DNA of 5,040 nucleotides from JALYIM01 sp040003205 (GTDB lineage: Bacteria > Acidobacteriota > Terriglobia > Terriglobales > Acidobacteriaceae), in NCBI GenBank assembly GCA_040003205.1, contig JBDUDA010000227.1:1-5040 (forward strand), written 5' to 3'. Under the pieces are notes generated by a model. The model saw only the letters and a program-made list of their open reading frames with translations. It was not told the origin of the DNA and did no database searches. Position 1 is the first letter of the stretch; each line of letters opens with the position of its first letter. The position numbers were made by a program, and so were the translations under genes. Shown piece after piece: positions 1 through 5,040 of this stretch.

Positions 1-204
1 TTCCCCACCGTCGGCGTTAAATAAACGCGCATGCACATCGGCCCCCTGCGTCGGGAATATCCACTCCACTCCGTCCGCGCCTAGTCCGGCGTGGCGGTCG
101 CAAATTTGCTTCGACGCTTCTGCGAACTTACCCGCGGCAAACTTGCCTTCGATAATCACGAAGTCATTTCCGCACGCATTCGCTTTTACAAAAGGAATCA
201 GCAC
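1..204 (-). CDS. dapF: Diaminopimelate epimerase-like protein (DapF), N-terminal 68 codons, truncated by window edge
   Basis: DapF interconverts LL- and meso-diaminopimelate in the cytoplasm, supplying lysine and peptidoglycan synthesis. The 68 visible residues match the first half of the N-terminal lobe. Residues 4-15 read PFVKANACGNDF, where the family has a Gly-Asn-Asp-Phe motif whose Asn (N13 here, Asn11 in E. coli) binds substrate. CDRHAGLGADGVEW at 35-48 is the second conserved block. RLFNADGGE at 60-68 contains the substrate-binding Asn (N63). The catalytic Cys expected about nine residues later is outside the window. Start: GTG at 204 is chosen; an in-frame TTG at 210 is the other option, and a TGA lies a few codons further up. 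No strong ribosome site is visible; a GGA sits six bases before the GTG. The glycosyltransferase gene ends 55 bases upstream on the same strand, so co-transcription is possible. Family assignment is firm; true epimerase activity is inferred, because the catalytic cysteines are unseen. Confidence 0.88.
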   Translation of the reverse strand, partial: MLIPFVKANACGNDFVIIEGKFAAGKFAEASKQICDRHAGLGADGVEWIFPTQGADVHARLFNADGGE

Positions 205-259
205 TGGCAATCCATAGATGCTAACTCAAGACTTTCAGGTGAAGCAGTAGCGAGAAATA

Positions 260-2044
260 TTACCGGGAGAACGAATTAAACTCAGCCAAGCTAGCCCCCT
301 CAAGTGCTCCGCTTCTATCCACTGTTGCTTTTGGAGCAGATTCTTCGCGCTGCCGCGAAGGCGTGCGTCGCGTCACGATGACATGCGTGGGATACCCTAG
401 GCGCGAGGTATCGCGGCGAGTCCAATAGATTGTGGCGGTCGGCTGACCTTTCGAGTGCAGCACAGCCATGGACGTTAATCCCGACTTGTTCACGGCCAAA
501 TCCACGGCGTCCCCCTCGAACGCCACCACGTAATCCACATACTTTTGAGGCTTTGCCAGAGCGCGCTCCCATAAACCTTCTAAATCCGTCGGACTCTTCC
601 AGGGACGATGGTTACCCTCATTGACAACGCGAGAAAATGGAATTCCCGCCTGCTGCAATGCCGCCACATGATTACCTGTGTACATCAGGAGTGCGGAATT
701 CGGCGGAAGTTTCGTCAAGTTCGCGGCCACGGCGATATCCATTGGGATGCGGTCGCGTGAGTTAATCCATGCTTCTTGAAAACAGACAGGCCGCTGGTGC
801 CAGACTGCGGCGTAACTTCCGACAACTAAGACAGCCATCGCCAGCGCGATCGTTGTTCTAACTCGAACGCTGCTTAGTGTGGTCAGAACGGAGTGCAAGA
901 AAATCCCTGAAAAGACTGCGAATGCGGGAAGCATTTCTAATCCATATCTGATGTTGTAGAACGAGAATGGCCACCAGAGGGGCAGGAAGATGGGCACCCC
1001 GCTATACGAAATTGACAGTGAATAAAACAGAAGTGGAAGTGCGAGCAGAGATAGCGGCCAGAAAAAGTGAGAACGTGCCGCCGCCAGAATACCCGCCACG
1101 AGCAGCACAAGCCAGACGCGTCCCCAGCTACCCGGAGCAAGATTCAATTCAGCAGATTTCAAAAAGTATTCAAATGCCAGCTGCACATCATGATTGCCGG
1201 GATGGGTTGCATGTCCGAGAGCAACGTCGTGTTCGGCTAGGGCCTTGGCAGAGTACGGCCCAGTCGCAAATTCCATCGGGTTGCGATAGACGATTGTGTT
1301 GTAGGCAACCCAAAGAATCGGCCCGGCAGCAGCGAGGAGCAAGAACTTTACAACACTTAGACGCAGCTTCTTAAGTTTGGTCTTTTGCGCGAGCGAGAAG
1401 ATGACCACTGCGAAACCTGCTGCGCAGGCCAGGAACCATCCGTCGTAGCGAGTTAGGCAAGCTGCAAAAATACAGAGCCCGCATCTCGTTAGCGGCGAAC
1501 ATAATCTGTCTTCCGCTTCCGCGCTTCTCGAGATGTTCTGTGTCCACTCGACGAAATAAACCACAGCCCAAACAAAGAATGCCAGGTATAACGGTTCCGT
1601 CATGGCAGTGCTTTGCAGATACAGCAAGTTGGGATTGAGTGCATACACCACAACCGCCATCCACGCGGCCGCTCGCGCATGCGTGTCACTCGCGGAACTC
1701 AAAGCACTACGTACCAGCCGAAAGATGCCCATGGTGCCGACGAGATACGCCACCATGGATTGGAATGAGCCACCAATACCGGTCTGCCAGAGTCGATCGG
1801 AAATAAGAAATGGCACCATCAGCAAATGCGGCAACGGCAACCACACGGTTCCCAGTTGCAGCACTCCGGGGGTGCGGGAGTCAAACACGCGCCGCGCAAT
1901 GTTGATGTGCGCAATCGCATCCCCATACAGGAGTAAGTCCCCTCGCTGGAGATAGAAGAAAAACGAGAGCACGGAGATTCCAGCAACAACCTGCGCGAGA
2001 ATCACGCTATCGCGGCGGACGCGATCAGAGTCGGCAGTTTTCAT
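260..2044 (-). CDS. Polytopic GT-C glycosyltransferase, family 39-like (594 aa)
   Basis: Integral membrane enzyme expected to move a sugar from a polyprenyl-phosphate donor to an acceptor on the outer face of the cytoplasmic membrane; donor and acceptor are unknown. By eye there are about 11-12 hydrophobic segments, near residues 14-32, 66-82, 94-113, 123-141, 150-166, 186-199, 201-219, 229-250, 308-323, 327-345, 368-388 and 396-415. A soluble tail of about 180 residues follows. GT-C hallmarks are the acidic first loop YGDAIAHINIARR (40-52, candidate catalytic D42), TAMTEPLYL (146-154), LTRYDGWFL (197-205) and RYGLEMLPAFA (366-376). Length and layout fit the ArnT/PMT-like group. The start codon shares ATGA with the stop of the kinase gene, so translation is probably coupled; no strong ribosome site precedes it. 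The last 50 residues are polar and low in recognisable motifs. GT-C membership is fairly secure; a DUF-type relative of unknown function is the main alternative. Confidence 0.82.
   Translation of the reverse strand: MKTADSDRVRRDSVILAQVVAGISVLSFFFYLQRGDLLLYGDAIAHINIARRVFDSRTPGVLQLGTVWLPLPHLLMVPFLISDRLWQTGIGGSFQSMVAYLVGTMGIFRLVRSALSSASDTHARAAAWMAVVVYALNPNLLYLQSTAMTEPLYLAFFVWAVVYFVEWTQNISRSAEAEDRLCSPLTRCGLCIFAACLTRYDGWFLACAAGFAVVIFSLAQKTKLKKLRLSVVKFLLLAAAGPILWVAYNTIVYRNPMEFATGPYSAKALAEHDVALGHATHPGNHDVQLAFEYFLKSAELNLAPGSWGRVWLVLLVAGILAAARSHFFWPLSLLALPLLFYSLSISYSGVPIFLPLWWPFSFYNIRYGLEMLPAFAVFSGIFLHSVLTTLSSVRVRTTIALAMAVLVVGSYAAVWHQRPVCFQEAWINSRDRIPMDIAVAANLTKLPPNSALLMYTGNHVAALQQAGIPFSRVVNEGNHRPWKSPTDLEGLWERALAKPQKYVDYVVAFEGDAVDLAVNKSGLTSMAVLHSKGQPTATIYWTRRDTSRLGYPTHVIVTRRTPSRQREESAPKATVDRSGALEGASLAEFNSFSR
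2041..2044 (-). promoter_or_regulatory. Kinase-glycosyltransferase junction: ATGA overlap
   Basis: The ATG of the glycosyltransferase and the TGA of the kinase overlap in ATGA. No convincing ribosome site precedes this ATG, so expression of the membrane protein probably depends on termination-coupled re-initiation after the kinase. This places both on the same transcript as mtnP. Confidence 0.7.
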
Positions 2045-2964
2045 CCCAGGTGGGTGAGTTCGCGAAAAACGTGAAACCGGCTTTCAATCTCGTCCCGCGT
2101 TAAAGTCTGCAATCGCTCGGTGCCAAAACGTTCTACGGCAAAAGAGCCCATCACGCCGCCATAAAAAAGCGCGCGTTTCAGAACTTCCCGGGTAAGTTCT
2201 TTCTGCGAGGCGATGTAGCCCATGAATCCGCCTGCAAAGGAATCTCCCGCCCCGGTAGGATCTTTCACTTCTTCCAATGGAAGAGCGGGAGCGCGGAACG
2301 GGTGCGTACCAATGCCGAACGCCCCTTCACGGAAAAAGATCGTGGCCCCATACTCGCCGTGCTTGATCACCAGCGCCTGCGGACCCATCGCCAAAACGCT
2401 GCGCGCTGCACGAGGCAGATTCGATTCCCCCGCGAGCATTTTCGCCTCGCCGTCGTTGATCAGTAGGACGGTCACCAACTTTAAGGTCTCGATCAATTTC
2501 GCACGGCTTCCTTGAATCCAATAGTTCATGGTATCGCCGCCGGTGAGTTTCACGTCCGCCATTTCGCGGCGCACGGCGGTCTGTAGAGAGGGATGAATAT
2601 TACCAAGAAAAAGAAATGTGGAATTCCGGTATCCGTCAGGAATTCTCGGCTGAAAATTCTCGAATACATTTAGCTCGGTAAAATCGGTTTTCGCCTCGTT
2701 AAGATTTTCAAGGTAGTGACCGCCCCAGCGAAAAGTTTTCCCCTTTGCGTGTTCGATCCCGCGAACGTCGATACCCCGCGCCTTGAAGACTTTTTCGTGT
2801 TCAGAGGTGAAATCGTCGCCTACGACTGCTACTACGCGGACGTCCGCAAAATAGCTTGCCGCGAGAGAGAAATATGTGGCTGAACCTCCTAGAACGCCGT
2901 CAACTTTACCCGCCGGAGCCGTGATGGAATCGAACGCAACTGAACCAACCGCCAGAACACTCAT
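2041..2964 (-). CDS. PfkB/ribokinase-family carbohydrate or nucleoside kinase (307 aa)
   Basis: Cytoplasmic ATP-dependent kinase of the ribokinase fold that should phosphorylate a sugar or nucleoside hydroxyl. The strand-Gly pattern LAVGSVAFDSI (4-14) opens the fold. GGSATYFSLAA (26-36) is the substrate-side Gly-Gly motif. NDGE (170-173) matches the NxxE motif that positions magnesium. DPTGAGDSFAGGFMGY (235-250) is the PfkB signature 2 with anion hole and catalytic base D241. The length is normal for the family and nothing key is missing. The gene begins in a TAATG overlap with mtnP and ends in an ATGA overlap with the glycosyltransferase. AAGG seven bases before the ATG is a good ribosome site and confirms the start. 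The link to mtnP suggests a role in purine, nucleoside or methylthioribose salvage, for example as an adenosine-type kinase. This is inference: the substrate is not readable from motifs. It is not the MtnK methylthioribose kinase, which belongs to a different fold. Confidence 0.9.
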   Translation of the reverse strand: MSVLAVGSVAFDSITAPAGKVDGVLGGSATYFSLAASYFADVRVVAVVGDDFTSEHEKVFKARGIDVRGIEHAKGKTFRWGGHYLENLNEAKTDFTELNVFENFQPRIPDGYRNSTFLFLGNIHPSLQTAVRREMADVKLTGGDTMNYWIQGSRAKLIETLKLVTVLLINDGEAKMLAGESNLPRAARSVLAMGPQALVIKHGEYGATIFFREGAFGIGTHPFRAPALPLEEVKDPTGAGDSFAGGFMGYIASQKELTREVLKRALFYGGVMGSFAVERFGTERLQTLTRDEIESRFHVFRELTHLG

Positions 2965-2976
2965 TAAGAAGCCTTA
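2962..2976 (-). promoter_or_regulatory. mtnP-kinase junction: TAATG stop/start overlap with ribosome site
   Basis: The TAA of mtnP and the ATG of the kinase share one A. TAAGG (2976-2972) lies seven bases before the ATG, inside the end of mtnP, and serves as ribosome site. The arrangement allows re-initiation by ribosomes finishing mtnP and indicates a single mRNA with matched output of both enzymes. Confidence 0.7.
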
Positions 2977-3869
2977 CCTTCCAGATATTTATTAAGAATC
3001 AATTTCAACTTTTGGCGGGTAGCGGCGGGAATCTTGTCCGGCGCGGTGAGGATCGCGTGCGCCAGCGCGGCTCCGCATTTGCAACTTCTGCTCGCGGGCA
3101 TGGCAGCGACAGTTGCTCGCACTACTTTGCTTGCGTTCTCGGCGTTCTTCATCAATACCGCAACAATTTGATCCACCGTGACCGAATCATGGTGCGGATG
3201 CCAACAGTCGTAGTCCGTGACCATCGCGACCGTGACGTAGCAAATCTCGGCTTCGCGCGCCAGCTTGGCTTCCTGAAGATTGGTCATCCCAATGACGTCC
3301 ATTCCCCAACTGCGATACACATTCGACTCTGCTTTGGTGGAAAATTGCGGGCCCTCCATGCATAAGTAAGTTCCGCCACGTTTGCCCGCTACTCCGACTT
3401 GCTTGCACGCGCCTTCCACCACCTTCGCGAGTTCCGAGCAGATGGGATCGGCAAACGCAATATGAGCGACAATGCCATCGCCAAAAAATGTATCGATGCG
3501 ATGGCGAGTGCGGTCAAAAAATTGGTCGGGGATGACGAACTCCAACGGTTTATGCTCCTCTTTTAAGGACCCCACTGCGGAAACAGAGACGATTCGTTCC
3601 ACGCCCAATTGTTTGAAGCCGTAAATGTTCGCTCTAAAGTTCAATTCGCTGGGAGATATCCGGTGCCCTCGTCCGTGGCGCGCCAGAAAGGCGACCTTCT
3701 GGCCTTCGAGATTTCCCAGAACGTACACATCGGACGGATCACCGAAAGGCGTTGTTTGCTCTAACTCTTGTACATCGGTCAATCCAGGCATAGTGTAAAG
3801 GCCGCTGCCTCCGATGATTCCTATCTGTGCTTGTGCCAAAGTTCCCCCAGGATTTCTGCCCGCGATCAC
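2964..3869 (-). CDS. mtnP: S-methyl-5'-thioadenosine phosphorylase (MTAP)
   Basis: Cytoplasmic enzyme converting methylthioadenosine plus phosphate to adenine and 5-methylthioribose-1-phosphate, the entry to methionine and adenine salvage. Numbered from the GTG start: GIIGGSGLY (17-25) and RHGRGH (64-69) form the phosphate site; MEGPQFSTKAES (171-182) and GMTNLQEAKLA (194-204) contact the ribosyl part; VTDYDCW (217-223) carries the aspartates typical of 6-aminopurine recognition, favouring MTAP over guanosine/inosine phosphorylase. A CKC motif lies at 263-265 near the C-terminus. Start is uncertain. GTG at 3869 gives 301 residues but would lie only about four bases after the transcript start predicted from the TATAAT. 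TTG at 3839 gives 291 residues beginning MAQAQIGIIGGSG, nearer the usual short family N-terminus, with GGGGGA three bases before it. First gene of the apparent operon; its stop overlaps the kinase start by one base. The family is very secure. Confidence 0.95.
   Translation of the reverse strand: MIAGRNPGGTLAQAQIGIIGGSGLYTMPGLTDVQELEQTTPFGDPSDVYVLGNLEGQKVAFLARHGRGHRISPSELNFRANIYGFKQLGVERIVSVSAVGSLKEEHKPLEFVIPDQFFDRTRHRIDTFFGDGIVAHIAFADPICSELAKVVEGACKQVGVAGKRGGTYLCMEGPQFSTKAESNVYRSWGMDVIGMTNLQEAKLAREAEICYVTVAMVTDYDCWHPHHDSVTVDQIVAVLMKNAENASKVVRATVAAMPASRSCKCGAALAHAILTAPDKIPAATRQKLKLILNKYLEGKAS
3843..3848 (-). promoter_or_regulatory. Possible ribosome binding site favouring the TTG start of mtnP
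   Basis: The minus strand reads GGGGGA here, followed by three bases and then TTG (3839-3837). It is the only purine-rich Shine-Dalgarno-like stretch near the beginning of mtnP. The spacing is shorter than ideal, so this is suggestive only; it lies inside the coding frame if GTG at 3869 is used. Confidence 0.35.
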
Positions 3870-3879
3870 AGGACTGCTG

Positions 3880-3885
3880 ATTATA
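3880..3885 (-). promoter_or_regulatory. Candidate -10 element of the mtnP operon (TATAAT)
   Basis: On the minus strand this is a perfect TATAAT, just upstream of mtnP and downstream of the metallopeptidase stop. The hexamer 16-18 bases upstream does not resemble TTGACA, and the TG of an extended -10 is one base out of register. The element is therefore good but its partner weak, as expected for an activated or modest promoter. Initiation would fall near 3873, leaving about 34 bases of leader to the TTG at 3839 but only about four to the GTG at 3869. Confidence 0.5.
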
Positions 3886-3897
3886 CAAAAAGCGTAG

Positions 3898-3912
3898 GTA
3901 AACCCGATTTAC
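3898..3912. promoter_or_regulatory. Short dyad GTAAA-N5-TTTAC at the -35 position of the mtnP promoter
   Basis: A perfect inverted repeat with five-base arms and a five-base spacer covers the place where the -35 box of the TATAAT promoter would lie. Such a position fits an operator or activator site. It could also be a weak hairpin, since a run of five T follows on the minus strand six bases later, but the stem is short and AT-rich for a terminator. Five-base arms can arise by chance. Confidence 0.25.
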
Positions 3913-3928
3913 AGGTCGATTGAGCCCG

Positions 3929-3940
3929 TCGTCTTGACGA
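3929..3940. promoter_or_regulatory. Short dyad TCGTC-TT-GACGA upstream of mtnP
   Basis: A perfect inverted repeat with five-base arms and a two-base centre, about 50 bases upstream of the candidate -10. The loop is too short for a stable RNA hairpin, so a protein-binding half-site pair is the more natural reading. No known regulator consensus is recognised, and chance occurrence is possible. Confidence 0.18.
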
Positions 3941-4028
3941 ATACCTCAGTAGGATGGCGAAGCGCGGCAAGTGGCAGATGGAGGGTCTGATGTAATTTAA
4001 GCGTGAGCTGAGAGCTTTCTACCGAAGG

Positions 4029-5040
4029 CTATTTCGAGTCGGCGCCGAAAACCTGCCCCTTAACTTGTTTTGCCAACGCGGCATCAAGGCCTTCGGTGAC
4101 CAACACATTCGGTCCCTCGACTTCAATCACCACGGGCCCATCTTCCGTAGTCCACGTACGAAAGTTGGTTCCGGCAGTTCGGGACGAAGTTTGTTCCTGA
4201 CTAGATTGCCCGACCTCGGCAACGCGCTGGTAGCGTTCTGAAAGAGACATTGCGTATATCGAGGCAAATTTCGAAGCACTCTCCGCGCTCGACCAGCGTG
4301 ACAAATAAAGTAATCCCAGGGGGGCGAAAGATTTACCTTTCGGCTTCGCAGCGTAGTAGTAACCGCCACGCCATTGCCGGCTGAGTTCGTCGGCGGTTTT
4401 TCTTCCAGCGTATTGCTCAATCAGAATCAAGACGTCGAATTCTCCCATGGCGCCGATGTCGAAGCGCTCGGAGTCCTTGAATATCTGGGCGAAATTCGGC
4501 AGCGGCATGGGGGGAATTTGTTCGCCCGAGAGATATGTTGCCGGCTCCATGATCTGACGCGTGGTCCGTGGAGGGTTTTTCAATAGACCGGAAAATGCCT
4601 GCTCTTTGCCCCGCTTGCGAATCACTTCCGCCACAAAATCCAGCCCGTAGCCGTACGCGAAAGTTAGTTCATCTTTAAGAAAAATTGGGGCGGTCTTGAA
4701 TTCTGGAGAGTCCGAAGTGCCACTCAGCATTTGTTGTTTCAAAGTCTGCACGATCTCGGGTGAATCGAGGAGTGATTGGTGCAACGGAGCCAAAATGTAG
4801 TCAATCAGGACGGCCATGGCCTGACCTTCGACCACAGCTTGGCGCGCTTCGCTGCTCTCGTCGTTGGCAACATCGGCAGCAGTGGGGTTTTTTTTGTTCT
4901 CTAAATCAGAATCGCCTTCTTCCATCCATCTTTTCAAATCAAAAGACTGGTCCTGAAGAGCATGGGTCAATTCATGCGCGAGGACGGGACGCTGCTGGTC
5001 GACGCCCAGCCAGTCCAGCAGGTTGACAGTCTTGGTTTTC
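4029..5040 (-). CDS. Putative zinc metallopeptidase (HExxH, gluzincin-like), C-terminal 336 residues, 5' end outside window
   Basis: The reading frame is open to the right edge; the first full codon starts at 5039, so the true start is beyond the window. Numbered from there, LAHELTHALQDQSFDL (20-35) contains HELTH: H22 and H26 as zinc ligands, E23 as catalytic base. EARQAVVEGQA (64-74) supplies a Glu-Gly (E71) in the place of the third ligand of gluzincins. Later blocks are YGYGLDF (129-135), NPPRTTRQIMEPATYL (155-170), GAMGEFDVL (196-204) and WRGGYYY (223-229). They resemble a family of uncharacterised secreted or lipoprotein-type bacterial metallopeptidases with HELTHALQDQ. Any signal peptide would be in the missing part. 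No membrane segment is seen in the visible part, and the last 60 residues are a polar, beta-rich tail. It ends 159 bases before mtnP and is probably a separate transcription unit. An in-frame TTG at 4970 lies inside HELTH and is not the start. Substrate unknown. Confidence 0.78.
   Translation of the reverse strand, partial: KTKTVNLLDWLGVDQQRPVLAHELTHALQDQSFDLKRWMEEGDSDLENKKNPTAADVANDESSEARQAVVEGQAMAVLIDYILAPLHQSLLDSPEIVQTLKQQMLSGTSDSPEFKTAPIFLKDELTFAYGYGLDFVAEVIRKRGKEQAFSGLLKNPPRTTRQIMEPATYLSGEQIPPMPLPNFAQIFKDSERFDIGAMGEFDVLILIEQYAGRKTADELSRQWRGGYYYAAKPKGKSFAPLGLLYLSRWSSAESASKFASIYAMSLSERYQRVAEVGQSSQEQTSSRTAGTNFRTWTTEDGPVVIEVEGPNVLVTEGLDAALAKQVKGQVFGADSK

Noticed and set aside
213..215. ATG just upstream of the DapF-like gene as its start
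   Set aside because: It is out of frame with the DapF motifs and meets a stop after five codons.
91..279. Plus-strand open frame of 62 codons
   Set aside because: It lies antisense to the DapF-like gene, whose minus-strand translation carries clear family motifs. Its own product has no recognisable features.
967..1374. Plus-strand open frame of 135 codons
   Set aside because: It lies wholly inside the glycosyltransferase gene on the other strand; its Arg/Gln-rich, low-complexity product is typical of an antisense shadow, and no ribosome site or motif supports it.
1602..1955. Plus-strand open frame of 117 codons
   Set aside because: Antisense to the membrane-segment-rich N-terminal part of the glycosyltransferase; the composition is explained by the opposite strand.
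3870..3960. SAM- or purine-type riboswitch in the mtnP leader
   Set aside because: The predicted leader is only tens of bases long and no conserved riboswitch core is recognisable.
3870..4028. Rho-independent terminator after the metallopeptidase gene
   Set aside because: No GC-rich hairpin followed directly by a T run is visible on the minus strand. The only candidate, GTAAA/TTTAC then five T, has a weak five-pair stem and a six-base gap before the T run, and it overlaps the likely promoter.
4970..4970. TTG at 4970 as start of the metallopeptidase
   Set aside because: The frame stays open to the window edge and the HELTH motif spans this codon, so starting here would remove the first zinc ligand and the catalytic Glu.

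Overview
The window reads as ordinary, gene-dense bacterial chromosome of moderate GC content. All five recognisable genes lie on the minus strand, so transcription runs from position 5040 towards position 1. The style of the proteins (a DapF-like N-terminus with an Ala-Cys-Gly-Asn-Asp-Phe motif, a GT-C membrane glycosyltransferase, an MTA phosphorylase with a C-terminal CxC) suggests an Acidobacteriota-type soil bacterium. That placement is by resemblance only and is not proven by anything in the window. No rRNA, tRNA, CRISPR array, insertion sequence or integrase was found.

Layout in order of transcription. (1) 5040-4029: the C-terminal 336 residues of a putative zinc metallopeptidase with HELTH and a downstream Glu-Gly; its 5' end lies outside the window. 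(2) 4028-3870: a 159-base gap with a perfect TATAAT element and two short dyads, the probable promoter region of the next operon. (3) 3869-2964: an S-methyl-5'-thioadenosine phosphorylase (mtnP). (4) 2964-2041: a PfkB/ribokinase-family kinase that overlaps mtnP by one base (TAATG). (5) 2044-260: a polytopic GT-C (family 39-like) glycosyltransferase that overlaps the kinase by four bases (ATGA). (6) 204-1: after 55 untranslated bases, the first 68 codons of a diaminopimelate epimerase-like gene (dapF) that runs off the left edge. This last gene is easily missed because it starts at GTG or TTG and has no stop codon in the window.

How the genes may work together. MtnP should split methylthioadenosine, the by-product of polyamine and other SAM-dependent synthesis, into adenine and 5-methylthioribose-1-phosphate. 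The coupled PfkB kinase probably acts on a nucleoside or sugar in the same salvage area, but its substrate cannot be read from the sequence. The membrane glycosyltransferase and the DapF-like enzyme belong to envelope or cell-wall metabolism. Their place in the same tight transcription unit is the most curious feature of the window. I see no clear new biological system here; the findings are modest and scored accordingly.
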